Positions 7,577-16,069 of a stretch of DNA of 64,000 nt are shown one piece after another. The DNA lies in the NCBI GenBank assembly GCA_963790415.1, contig CAWBOK010000003.1:558001-622000 (forward strand). Direction: 5' to 3'. Numbering within the stretch: the first letter of the stretch is position 1; each line of letters begins with the position of its first letter. Position numbers and translations under genes: made by a program. The notes beneath the pieces were generated by a model. The model saw only the letters and a list, made by a program, of their open reading frames with translations, was not told the DNA's origin and made no database searches. This DNA is from JAJZQZ01 sp963790415. GTDB lineage: Bacteria; Actinomycetota; Thermoleophilia; RBG-16-64-13.

Positions 7577-9259
7577 ATGCGGCAGAACGAGATCCCCACG
7601 ATCTGGACGACCACCAGCACCGGCACCCTCAACACGGGTACGTGGCGGGCCGTAACGCCGATCTACGAGTGGAGGCCCTCGCCCTGCCACGTTGACTGCC
7701 CCATCGACAATGACATACCCCGCTGGATCAAGCGCATCGAGGGTGGCGGTATCGAAGCGGCCTGGCGCGATCTGGCTCTGACGAACCCCTTCCCGGCCGT
7801 CACCGGCCGGGTGTGTCACCACCCCTGCGAGGGACACTGCAACCGTGCCGTTCTCGAGGCCTCGGTGGGAATCAACGGGTTGGAGCAGTTCCTCGGTGAC
7901 GCGGCGCTCGAGCACGGTTGGGCACTGCCGGCGCCTGGGGCGGCTCAGAATCGGCGGGTGGCCGTGGTGGGCGGGGGTCCGGCTGGGCTCTCGTGTGCCT
8001 ATCACCTGCGCCGCCTGGGTTATGAAGTGGCTATCTTCGAGTCAAGGTCCGCGCTCGGCGGCCTCTTGCGGTACGGCATCCCGGAGTACCGGTTGGCCCG
8101 TGTGGTCGTGGAGGGAGAGATCCGGCGGATCCTCGATCTCGGTGTGGAGGTGCGGCTGGACACGCCGGTGCCCGACGCCGCGGCTCTCGAACGGCTACAA
8201 CGAGACTACGACGCGGTCTTCGTGGCCACGGGCGCACAGCGTGCCCGGAGGCTCCCCGATCTGGAGGAGACGGCCGGTTCCGCCGGGGTGATAGACGGAC
8301 TTGAGTATCTACGCCGCTGTACCGAAGGCGTGGTCTGCGACATCGGGGAACGCGTGGTGGTGATCGGGGGCGGGAGTGCGGCCATGGATGCGGCCCGCAC
8401 GGCCCTCAGGCAAGGGGCAAAAGAAGTGAGCGTGGTTTACCGGCGTCAGCGCGAGCAGATGCCGGCCGGGCCCGACGAACTCGAGCAGGCTCTGGAGGAG
8501 GGCGTCGTGCTGTACGACGGCGCCATCGTCCGGGCTGCGGACACGGTCGACGAGAGCGCCAGGTTGAGCTGTGCCTGCCAGAAGGTGACCATCGCCGCCG
8601 GCGCACCGCAGGGGGCGCTGCGGCTGATCCCCGTAGAGGGAGGGGAGTTCACCCTCGAAGCCGACGTGATCGTCGCCGCCATCGGCCAAGACGCCGACCT
8701 GGACGGCTTTGCCGGGATGCTGCGCGTCGAAAGCGGCGTCCTCGAGGTCGACCCGGTCACTCTGGCCACGAGTCGCCCCGGGGTGTTCGCGGGCGGCGAT
8801 GTGGCCTCGAATGCGCGCTACGTTTCGGTGGCCATCGGCGAAGGCCGCCGGGCGGCCTTCGCGATCGCTTCCTCCCTTGGCCACCCTGATGCGGTGATGC
8901 CACCACGCTACTCCCTCGACCAGGCGGTGAACCGGAAGCAGGTGAACGTCGATTACTTCGAGGCTGCAGAGCGGAACGAGCGAGAGAGGCTGCCGGTGGA
9001 GGAACGCGTGCGGGGGTTCGCCGAGGCGACCAGGTCGTTCCCGGCAGACGTGGCGGCGGCTGAGGCCGCCCGCTGCATGACCTGCGGAGCCTGCGTCGAG
9101 TGCGACAACTGCTTCGTCTTCTGCCCAGACATGTCGGTAGTGAAGGACCCCGAGCGGGACGAGCGCTACGTCATCCTCGAACAGTACTGTAAGGGCTGCG
9201 GTATCTGCGCGGCGGAGTGTCCGCGCGGGGTCATCCAGCTGGAGCAGGTGGCGATATGA
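7577..9259 (+). CDS. GltD-like FAD/NAD(P) oxidoreductase fused to a ferredoxin domain (2-oxoacid oxidoreductase partner subunit)
   Basis: About 560 residues from ATG 7577; an in-frame TTG at 7571 has better spacing to AAGGGG and is the alternative. The N-terminus has the glutamate-synthase small-subunit cysteine set (CHVDCPIDND, then CHHPCEGHC). It continues with an FAD site VVGGGPAGLSCAY, a second dinucleotide site VVIGGGSAAMDAAR and the GDVAS signature. Residues after about 490 form a 2x[4Fe-4S] ferredoxin (CMTCGACVECDNC..CP, then CKGCGICAAECP). It shares ATGA with the alpha subunit gene. The likely role is moving electrons between NAD(P)H and the ferredoxin oxidoreductase encoded next to it, replacing separate gamma and delta subunits. 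Confidence 0.85.
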   Translation: MRQNEIPTIWTTTSTGTLNTGTWRAVTPIYEWRPSPCHVDCPIDNDIPRWIKRIEGGGIEAAWRDLALTNPFPAVTGRVCHHPCEGHCNRAVLEASVGINGLEQFLGDAALEHGWALPAPGAAQNRRVAVVGGGPAGLSCAYHLRRLGYEVAIFESRSALGGLLRYGIPEYRLARVVVEGEIRRILDLGVEVRLDTPVPDAAALERLQRDYDAVFVATGAQRARRLPDLEETAGSAGVIDGLEYLRRCTEGVVCDIGERVVVIGGGSAAMDAARTALRQGAKEVSVVYRRQREQMPAGPDELEQALEEGVVLYDGAIVRAADTVDESARLSCACQKVTIAAGAPQGALRLIPVEGGEFTLEADVIVAAIGQDADLDGFAGMLRVESGVLEVDPVTLATSRPGVFAGGDVASNARYVSVAIGEGRRAAFAIASSLGHPDAVMPPRYSLDQAVNRKQVNVDYFEAAERNERERLPVEERVRGFAEATRSFPADVAAAEAARCMTCGACVECDNCFVFCPDMSVVKDPERDERYVILEQYCKGCGICAAECPRGVIQLEQVAI

Positions 9260-10491
9260 GCCGCCCGGGTGCGCACTCCTCCGGCGCGAGGGCCTCGGCC
9301 TCCGTCGCCGGCGTCGACAGTCGCCTCCCGGTGCCGGGACAGGGCGAGCGGCTGATGCTGCTCACCGGCAACCACGCCGCCGCCTACGGGGCCATGCTCT
9401 GCCGGCCGGAGGTCGTTCCCATCTATCCCATCACCCCGCAGACGCCGATAGCCGAGAAGATCAGCGATCTTCAGCTCTCCGGCCAGTTCGATGTGGATCT
9501 CATGACGGCCGAGTCGGAGCACTCGGCCATGTCGGCCTGCATCACCGCGTCGCTCACCGGCGTGCGGGTCTTCACGGCCACGGCGTCGCAGGGGCTGCTG
9601 CTCATGCACGAGATGCTGCACTTCGCCGCCGGCGCCCGCACGCCCATAGTCATGGTCGAGGTCAACCGCACGGTCGGGGCGCCGTGGGGCTTCTGGCCGG
9701 ATCAGACGGACAGTCTGTCTCAGCGCGACACCGGCTGGATCCAGTACTACGCGGAGAACGGTCAGGAGGCGCTCGACACGGTGATCCAGGCGTTCAAAGT
9801 GGCGGAACAGCATCTGCTGCCGGTCATGGTGATCTACGAGGCCTTCTACATCTCGCACTCGCTGGAGCCGATCATCGTGCCCGCGCAGGAGGCGGTCGAC
9901 AGCTATCTGCCCCCGTTCGACCCGCCGTTCAAGCTGGACGACGAGGTAGGCAGGGCGTTCGCCAACCCGGTGAACCAGGACATGTACTACCGGCACCGGA
10001 AGGAGATGGACGAGACCCTGGCGCGCGTCCCGGCGGCCGCGGCTCAGGCGGACGCCGAGTACGAGGAGGTCTTTGGGCGGGGCTACGGCATCGTTGAGCG
10101 CTATCGGATGGACGATGCGGAGACGGCCATCGTGGCCTTCGGGTCCATGTGCGGCACGGCTCGGGTGGCGGTCGACGAGTTTCGTGCCGATGGCAGGAAG
10201 ATCGGCCTGGTGAAGGTGAAGCTCTTCCGTCCCTTCCCCATCGAGGCGGTTCGGGAGGCCGTCGCCGGAGTGCCGCGTCTGGCGGTCTTGGAGCGGAACT
10301 ACATGCCCGGGGTCGGCGGCTGTCTGCACCAGGAGCTGAAGGCGGCCCTTTATGGCATGAAGGACGCGCCGCTGATACATGGCTATCTGGCCGGTGTGGG
10401 GGGCGTGAACGTGCCGGTGCGCATGATCCGCGAGCTGGTTCAGAAGGCCTGCGTAGACGACCCGGTCGCTGGATCGGTGTGGCAGAGGTGA
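9256..10491 (+). CDS. porA: 2-oxoacid (pyruvate-type):ferredoxin oxidoreductase, alpha subunit
   Basis: ATG 9256 overlaps the previous stop, giving 411 residues. Motifs typical of PorA are YPITPQTPIAEKI, the thiamine-interacting AESEHSAMSACI, TATASQGLLLMHE and the C-terminal transketolase-like domain with GSMCGTARVAVDEFR and VLERNYMPGVGG. It should pair with the beta subunit to oxidise a 2-oxo acid to acyl-CoA, CO2 and reduced ferredoxin. Pyruvate is the commonest substrate for this subfamily, but 2-oxoisovalerate or other 2-oxo acids cannot be excluded. The first 30 residues are poorly conserved, so a start further inside (MLLTGNHA) is possible. The operon is gamma/delta-like, alpha, beta. 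Confidence 0.85.
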   Translation: MSRPGAHSSGARASASVAGVDSRLPVPGQGERLMLLTGNHAAAYGAMLCRPEVVPIYPITPQTPIAEKISDLQLSGQFDVDLMTAESEHSAMSACITASLTGVRVFTATASQGLLLMHEMLHFAAGARTPIVMVEVNRTVGAPWGFWPDQTDSLSQRDTGWIQYYAENGQEALDTVIQAFKVAEQHLLPVMVIYEAFYISHSLEPIIVPAQEAVDSYLPPFDPPFKLDDEVGRAFANPVNQDMYYRHRKEMDETLARVPAAAAQADAEYEEVFGRGYGIVERYRMDDAETAIVAFGSMCGTARVAVDEFRADGRKIGLVKVKLFRPFPIEAVREAVAGVPRLAVLERNYMPGVGGCLHQELKAALYGMKDAPLIHGYLAGVGGVNVPVRMIRELVQKACVDDPVAGSVWQR

Positions 10492-10496
10492 GCACT

Positions 10497-11438
10497 ATGC
10501 GAGAGAGGTTCTACGAACCCGATCACACCTACGAGATCGAGGAGACGACGGTCTTCAGTTCCGGCCACAGCGCGTGTCCTGGCTGCGGTGAGGCCCTTGC
10601 CATCCGCTACGTCTTGAACACCATGGGCCCCAAGACCGTCGCGGTGGCACCGCCATCATGTATCGCTACCATCGCGGGCGCGCAGCCGTTCAACTCCTTC
10701 GGCATGCCCGTCTTTCATTCCACCCTGGAGACGGGCGCCGCTTCGGCGGCCGGCATCAAGCGGGGGCTGGACCGTCGCGGCAAGACCGACGTGAACGTCC
10801 TGGTGATCGCCGGCGACGGCGGCACGTATGACATCGGCTTCCAGGCACTGTCCGGAGCGGCCGAACGCAACGAGGATATGGTCTACGTGTGCCTGGACAA
10901 CGAGGGTTACATGAACACCGGCACGCAGAAGAGCTCCTCGACTCCCTATCTTGCGCACACCACATCTACGCCCGGCGGCAAGCAGACGCACAAGAAGGAC
11001 ATCGCCGAGATCATGGCCGCCCACCGCATCCCCTACATGGCCACGGCCACGGTGGCATATCCCGACGACCTCGCCCGGAAGGTGGCGAAAGCGCGCGACA
11101 TGAAGGGCATGCGGTTCATCGTGGTGCTGACGCCGTGCCTGGCGGGCTGGGGTGTGCCCGACGACGGCGCCGTGCGGGTCTCCCGGCTCGCGGTCGAGAC
11201 CGGTTTCTTCCCCCTCTACGAGGTGGAGGACGGCGAGCATTACACCATCAACCACGCTCCCAAAGGGGTGCCGGTCAAGCGCTATCTCGATATGCAGAAG
11301 CGCTATCGTCACCTGACCCCCGAGCAGGTCGCCGAGGTGCAGGAGATAGTCGATCACAAATGGGCGCTGCTATCGGCCCGCTCGAAAGTGGAGTGTGAGC
11401 CTGATCTCGCCGCGCTCGGCGCGGCCACGGATGGCTGA
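10497..11438 (+). CDS. porB: 2-oxoacid (pyruvate-type):ferredoxin oxidoreductase, beta subunit
   Basis: The 313-residue protein begins at ATG 10497, 6 bases after a GAGGTG site. GHSACPGCGEALA supplies the cysteines of the beta-subunit cluster. GDGGTYDIGFQALSGAAERNED with LDNEGYMNTG is the thiamine diphosphate and magnesium motif (GDG...N...). The TQKSSSTPY stretch and the C-terminal LTPCLAGWG with a further cysteine are typical of PorB. It lies 5 bases after porA. Together with porA and the GltD-like/ferredoxin protein it forms a complete three-gene oxidoreductase under the promoter at 7327. Confidence 0.87.
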   Translation: MRERFYEPDHTYEIEETTVFSSGHSACPGCGEALAIRYVLNTMGPKTVAVAPPSCIATIAGAQPFNSFGMPVFHSTLETGAASAAGIKRGLDRRGKTDVNVLVIAGDGGTYDIGFQALSGAAERNEDMVYVCLDNEGYMNTGTQKSSSTPYLAHTTSTPGGKQTHKKDIAEIMAAHRIPYMATATVAYPDDLARKVAKARDMKGMRFIVVLTPCLAGWGVPDDGAVRVSRLAVETGFFPLYEVEDGEHYTINHAPKGVPVKRYLDMQKRYRHLTPEQVAEVQEIVDHKWALLSARSKVECEPDLAALGAATDG

Positions 11439-11485
11439 GCCCGGGCACGAGGTGACGCGCCCGCGTCCACCCGGCTCCCGGCCCT

Positions 11486-12489
11486 AAGGTCGCCTTCATC
11501 GGGGGAGCGGGAACGGTGGGCTCCTCGGCGGCGTTCCGCCTCGCCACCCTCGACATCGCCTCCGAGATCGTGCTCATCGACGCACGGCCGAACCTGGCGA
11601 TGAGCCACGTGATGGATCTCGAGCAGGCAGTGGCGGAGATCGAGTGGTTCCAGGATCGTCGGTGGCGAGTGGGCGGATGTGGCGGGCTGCGACATCGTGG
11701 TGCTCTCCGCCAGCCTCCCGGAGCGGAACGTGGCCTCCCGCGACGAGTATCTTGCCGGCAATCTCGAGATCGTGCGGAAGCGCCGCCGAGCACCTCGCGG
11801 CATGCCCGGAGGCGGTGGTCGTCGTGGCCACCAACCCGGTCGACGTCTTCACCTACGTGCTTGCCGAACTGGCCGGCGGTGCGCCGAGCCGCTTCGTGGG
11901 CTACTCGTACAACGATACCCTCCGCTTCCGGTGGGCTCTCGCGCGGACGCTTGGTGTGGCCATGGCCGACGTGGATGCACTGGTCCTGGGGGAGCACGGC
12001 GATATGCAGGTTCCTCTGTTCGAACTGGTCAGCGTCAAGGGTGAGCCGGCCGGTCTGACCGAGCAGCAGCGGCGGGAGGTGGAGACGGCCACCCGCACGT
12101 GGTTCTCGACCTATCAGGGCCTCAACGCCGGCCGCACCAGCGGGTGGACATCGGCGATGGGGATCGCCAGGTTGGTGGCGGCGATGACCGGCGAGCGGAC
12201 GCCCCTGCGGGCGGCGCCGTCGCGGGCGACCCGGCGCCGGCCGGCGGTGCGGGCCTTGCGGCCAACCTGGGCGGGCTTCTGCCCTGCTCGGCCATCCTGC
12301 AGGGCGAATACGGTCTCTCGGATGTCAGCCTCGGGGTGCCCGTCATCCTGGGTCCGGGCGGAGTACGGCAGATCGTGGAGTTGCCGCTGACGCCTCTCGA
12401 GAGGAGTCAACTTCGATGCGGCGGCCGAGAAAGTCCGCGGACTCATCGACCGGGCGTGGGGCCTTCTAGGCGGAGAGGAAGCATTCTGA
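11486..12489 (+). pseudogene. Lactate/malate dehydrogenase with several frameshifts
   Basis: Segments of one NAD-dependent lactate/malate dehydrogenase occur in order but in changing frames: KVAFIGGAGTVGSSAAF (Rossmann), then CDIVVLSASLPE, then ATNPVDVFTYVLAEL, then the catalytic-histidine motif GEHGD. A segment ending SAILQGEYGLSDVSLGVP follows, then FDAAAEKVRGLIDRAWGLL. At least four single-base shifts separate them, and no start codon is in frame upstream. The protein sequence is otherwise well conserved, including the catalytic histidine. Either the decay is very recent or the assembly has indel errors here. An intact gene would link the oxidoreductase's pyruvate to lactate, or oxaloacetate to malate. 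Confidence 0.75.
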
Positions 12490-13427
12490 TGCGTATCGTT
12501 GTACTTGGTGCGGGGGCTATGGGTTGCCTCTTCGGGGGACTGCTGCATCATTCCGGCCACGAGGTCACCCTGGTGGATGTCTCCTCCACCCAGATCGACG
12601 CGATCAACCGCGACGGGCTCGTGCTGGAGCGCGACGAGGGCACGCTGCGGCTCGCCGTCCCGGCCGCGTACGCGCGGGAGGTCGAGACTGTCCCTGACCT
12701 TCTCATCGTCTTCACCAAGACGCTGCACACCACCGCGGCTTTGGAGTCAGCCGCCGGGTTCATCGGCGACCAGACCGTCGTGCTGACCGTTCAGAACGGT
12801 CTGGGCAATGCCGAGGTGATCGAGGCTTTCGTTCCGCGGGAACGGATATTCCAAGGAGTGACCACGTTCCCCGGCGACCTGGTCGCGCCCGGTCGGGTCC
12901 GTTCGTTGGGTTCGGCCTACACCAAGATCATGTCCGCCGACGGCGTCGTCACGCCGCGACTGGAGGAGGTCCAACGGGCCTTGGACGAGGCCGGGCTGGC
13001 GTGCGAGATCTCGCCCGACGTGGCCGTCTTCATCTGGGAGAAGGTGGCGTTCAACGCCGCGTTGAACGCCCTGACGGCGGTGACCCGCCTCGATGTGGGG
13101 CCGGTCGGCGACGCTCCGGAGGGCCGCGAACTGGCTGCGCGGGTGGTGGAAGAGGTCATCTCCGTGGCCGAGCGCAAAGGCATCGCCGCCCGGAGGGAGG
13201 CGGTCACGGCCGCGGTGGCGGGCGCCTTCGCCGAACACCGCGGCCATAAACCCTCGATGCTTCAGGACATGCTGGCCGGTCGCACCACGGAGGTGGAGTC
13301 GCTCAACGGGGCAGTCGTCAGAGAGGCCGCGGCCCTGGGCATGACGGTTCCCACCACTGAGACGCTCTATCTGCTGGTGCGCACGCTCGAATCGGCCGGT
13401 GCGCGGCGGCTGAACGAGCGTCCGTAG
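12489..13427 (+). CDS. Ketopantoate reductase (PanE/ApbA)-family 2-keto acid reductase
   Basis: ATG 12489 overlaps the dehydrogenase stop by one base, giving 312 residues. The N-terminal Rossmann motif is VVLGAGAMGCLFGGLL. IVFTKTLHT, then TVQNGLGNAEVI, then EKVAFNAALNALTAV with the conserved Lys and Asn, and the C-terminal PSMLQDMLAGRTTEVESLNG are characteristic of the PanE family. True PanE reduces 2-ketopantoate with NADPH for coenzyme A synthesis. Many paralogues reduce other 2-keto acids in catabolic clusters. The context next to a lactate/malate dehydrogenase and 2-oxoacid oxidoreductase makes a catabolic paralogue plausible, so no gene symbol is given. Its last 61 bases overlap the convergent glycerol-dehydrogenase-like gene. 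Confidence 0.8.
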   Translation: MRIVVLGAGAMGCLFGGLLHHSGHEVTLVDVSSTQIDAINRDGLVLERDEGTLRLAVPAAYAREVETVPDLLIVFTKTLHTTAALESAAGFIGDQTVVLTVQNGLGNAEVIEAFVPRERIFQGVTTFPGDLVAPGRVRSLGSAYTKIMSADGVVTPRLEEVQRALDEAGLACEISPDVAVFIWEKVAFNAALNALTAVTRLDVGPVGDAPEGRELAARVVEEVISVAERKGIAARREAVTAAVAGAFAEHRGHKPSMLQDMLAGRTTEVESLNGAVVREAAALGMTVPTTETLYLLVRTLESAGARRLNERP

Positions 13428-14590
13428 GCGTCGGTCGCGATGATAGCGTGCAGGATATCGCGGTGGTCGTAGTGGCGGCCTTGCTCGTCGGGTGCGGGGA
13501 ACGACCCGGGCATCGACCTGATGATCATGTCTCGTGAGGCGGCTAGAGCCACGGTCTCCAGGGCCTCGTCGGTGAGGTCTTTCAGAGTCATCTCGGCGAA
13601 CGTGGTGGGCAGTCCCACCGAGGTGCAGAAGCCGAAGACCGTGTCCAGGTAGGCGGGCGTCCGCCTTTCGAGGAGCAGCTGGACGAGGGTTCCGAACGCT
13701 ACCAACTCCCCGTGGTATTGCGGCACTTGGAAGAATTCTGGGATATGGTGGAATCCGTGCCCGACGGCGTGAGACGCACTGATGCCTCCGCTCTCGAACC
13801 CGAGCCCGCTCAGCAGGATGTTGGCTTCCACCACGGCCTCGAGCCCGGGCCCCGGCACCCCGGCTTCGGCTTCGATCTTGCCCTGCACTCCGTACTCCAT
13901 GAGGAGGTCGAAGCAGAGTCGGGCCAGGGCCTGCGTCGCCCGCGTGCTGTACGATTGTGTCACCACGGCGCGTGATCCTGTCTGATAGGTCATGGCCGCT
14001 TCGAAGTACGTGGCCAACGCATCGCCCATGCCGGCCACGAGAAGGCGCACCGGCGACTTGGCGATCACCGACGTGTCCACGAATACCATCGTAGGACTGG
14101 TGGGGTAGACCATGGTGGCCTCTACCGTGTGGCTTTCGCAGTAGACCAGCGACACGGCCGAGGTGGAGGCGTCGGTGGCGGCGACGGTGGGGATGTTGAT
14201 GCACGCCACCCCGGCGCCCAGATCAGGGATGAACTCCGGCGGGTTCTTGTCCACGTTCAGGGCCGACTTGGTGGCCGCGGCGCGTCCCGCGTCGAGCGTC
14301 TTACCGCCCCCGCAGTTGATGATGGCGTCGTGGCCACCCTCGATGCAGGTGTTCTTGATCCGTTCGATCTCGCGTCGGGTGCACTCGCCGGCGAAATCCA
14401 TGAAGGCGTACGCGATGCCGCGAGACTCGAGTCCCTCGCTCAGGGTCGGACCCACGGCCCTGCGCGCACTGGGTGACGTGAGTATCAGAGGGTTCTTCAG
14501 GCCGAGGATCTGGAGCTGCTCGCCGAGTTGGAGCAATGCATCCGGGCCCTGGACGTACCGCAGCGGAGCCAACATGACTGCTAAGGACAT
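13367..14590 (-). CDS. Iron-type glycerol dehydrogenase (GldA-like)
   Basis: Start set at ATG 14590, which follows GGGGAAG; 407 residues. NAD-binding CGGGKTLDAGRA, the phosphate-loop-like TVAATDASTSAVSLVY, and metal-ligand segments GMGDALATYFE and HAVGHGFHHIPE identify the group III metal-dependent dehydrogenases of the GldA type. The role would be oxidation of glycerol or a related 1,2-diol, or reduction of dihydroxyacetone or methylglyoxal. The extra C-terminal tail (FSRRAPADSS...) is basic and probably unstructured. It overlaps the 3' end of the PanE-like gene by 61 bases on the opposite strand. It diverges from a VOC gene, with a consensus promoter for the latter between them. Confidence 0.8.
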   Translation of the reverse strand: MSLAVMLAPLRYVQGPDALLQLGEQLQILGLKNPLILTSPSARRAVGPTLSEGLESRGIAYAFMDFAGECTRREIERIKNTCIEGGHDAIINCGGGKTLDAGRAAATKSALNVDKNPPEFIPDLGAGVACINIPTVAATDASTSAVSLVYCESHTVEATMVYPTSPTMVFVDTSVIAKSPVRLLVAGMGDALATYFEAAMTYQTGSRAVVTQSYSTRATQALARLCFDLLMEYGVQGKIEAEAGVPGPGLEAVVEANILLSGLGFESGGISASHAVGHGFHHIPEFFQVPQYHGELVAFGTLVQLLLERRTPAYLDTVFGFCTSVGLPTTFAEMTLKDLTDEALETVALAASRDMIIRSMPGSFPAPDEQGRHYDHRDILHAIIATDAYGRSFSRRAPADSSVRTSR

Positions 14591-14673
14591 GATCACTTCC
14601 CCCCTTGTCTTGGACGTACTCATCCGTACCGTTCGCACATGCACGGCGGCGAGATGGCGCGCCGTCACACGCG

Positions 14674-14703
14674 TTGACAGCCGCGACGCCCTGTTCTTAT
14701 AAT
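14674..14703 (+). promoter_or_regulatory. Consensus sigma-70-type promoter
   Basis: A perfect TTGACA (14674-14679) and a perfect TATAAT (14698-14703) are 18 bases apart, in the 190-base divergent gap between the glycerol-dehydrogenase-like gene and the VOC gene. It should drive the VOC gene at 14781 with a leader of about 70 nt. Confidence 0.7.
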
Positions 14704-14780
14704 CCTATCGTCGGAGGTTCGGGTCAGTCAACGTCCGGCCTCTGACAGGGGGCCGTCTTCGTGTCGAGCCGGGGGGACCT

Positions 14781-15224
14781 ATGCTCACGGGCATTCACCA
14801 CACCAGTATCACCGTCAGCGACATGGAGCGTTCCATCGCTTTCTATCGCGACATGTTGGGTTTTGAGCTGATCTGGGATTCGCGGGCGCTGGGCCTGGTC
14901 TTCGAGGGGCCTATGGCCGACGCGGTCACGGGCTGTCCGGGCACGTCGCAGCGTCTGGTGTTCCTCGAGGTGTGCGGACAGCGTCTCGAGTTCGTGGAAT
15001 ACACGCCCACGGGCAAGGCGCAGGTGGGCAACAAGCCGAGCGATACCGGCAGCGTGCACGTCTGCTTCCTCACCGACGACATCGACGAGCTGCACGCGCG
15101 CTTGGCCGAGAACGAGGTCGTGCTGCACTGCGCGCCCCAGACGATAGGGGAGACGAAGGTCTTCTACTTCCGAGATCCCGACGGGGTCGTGCTCGAGGTG
15201 ATGGGGGGCACGCCGATCGTGTAG
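14781..15224 (+). CDS. VOC/glyoxalase-fold metalloenzyme
   Basis: A 147-residue protein with two clear glyoxalase-fold halves: GIHHTSITVSDMERSIAFYRD at the start and TGSVHVCFLTDDIDELHARL in the second half. It ends with YFRDPDGVVLEVMGG, the usual metal-glutamate terminus. Metal ligands would be His5 or His6, a glutamate near residue 70, the second-half histidine and the terminal glutamate. Substrates in this family range from methylglyoxal thiol adducts to catechols; none can be chosen here. It is preceded by a consensus promoter and followed after 4 bases by a broken short-chain dehydrogenase, which looks fused onto its 3' flank by a deletion. Confidence 0.75.
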   Translation: MLTGIHHTSITVSDMERSIAFYRDMLGFELIWDSRALGLVFEGPMADAVTGCPGTSQRLVFLEVCGQRLEFVEYTPTGKAQVGNKPSDTGSVHVCFLTDDIDELHARLAENEVVLHCAPQTIGETKVFYFRDPDGVVLEVMGGTPIV

Positions 15225-15227
15225 CCG

Positions 15228-15874
15228 GTGCGGCGCTCGAGCGGGCATTGGGCGGACTCGGCTCCCGCCGTGAGTACCTTCGCCGCGGATGTCACCTATG
15301 CCGACCAGATGGAGTTGGCCATGCAGGCGGCCGTGGACCGGTTCGGCGGCATCGACGTGGTTCTGGCGAACGCCGGTATCCTCGGATGTGCGCTCCCATC
15401 GACTTCTATCCGGTCGAGGAGTTCGAGAGGGTCATGGACGTCAATCCGAAAGGAGCGTTCGTGACCTTGAAGCAGGCGGCTGGGCACATGAAGGCGCGCG
15501 GCGGGGGGAGTATCGTCCTGACATCGTCCATCGCCGGCGTCACCGGCTATCCCGCCACGGTTGGGTATCACGCCAGCAAGCATGCGCTGGTAGGCTTGAT
15601 GCGCGTGGCGGCCATCGAGTACGCGTCGGCGGGTATTCGCGTGAACACGGTCAATCCCGGGCCTACCGACACGCCCATCACGTGCGAGTTCGAATCAGGC
15701 ATCAATGCCGAGGATCCCGCCCAAGCGGGCTTCTTCTTGAAGCAGGGCATCTTGTTGAAACGGTATGCCCAGCCGGAGGAGATCGCCGGGCTCATGCTCT
15801 ATCTCGCCTCGGACGAGGCCAAGTTCTGCACCGGGGGCGTGTACATGATCGACGGGGGTGCACAGCTCGTCTGA
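15228..15874 (+). pseudogene. Short-chain dehydrogenase/reductase remnant
   Basis: The N-terminal Rossmann TGxxxGxG segment is missing. Recognisable sequence starts at FAADVTYADQMELAMQ, continues through VVLANAGILG, and then shifts frame near 15390. The second frame carries the rest: the serine of the active site (LTSSIAGVTG), YHASKHALVG with the catalytic Tyr-x-x-x-Lys, RVNTVNPGPTDT and a normal C-terminus YMIDGGAQLV. Truncation plus the shift makes this a pseudogene, even if the frameshift is an assembly error. It may once have been a mycofactocin-linked dehydrogenase, given the mft genes nearby; that is speculation. Confidence 0.7.
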
Positions 15875-15946
15875 TTCGTGGGCGGCGACTCTCAGCCGGC
15901 GATCTTGGGACGGCGGCTTCGTAAGTTGACATCTTGGTCGTCGGCC

Positions 15947-15976
15947 TTGACAAGACACACCGGTGTTCGTAACAAT
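15947..15976 (+). promoter_or_regulatory. Possible promoter upstream of the IclR-type gene
   Basis: A perfect TTGACA at 15947-15952 is followed after 17 bases by TAACAAT. The -10 is weak. A GTTC...GAAC partial inverted repeat lies near 15999-16014 and could be an operator for the IclR-type protein. Confidence 0.3.
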
Positions 15977-16069
15977 GGTCTGCGGTATGCTAAACGCGGT
16001 TCAGCAGGCCGAACATAGTCTTCGTGAGGGGTCACCATCCAGGGAGCGGTCATCGATCTTCAAGGCCAC

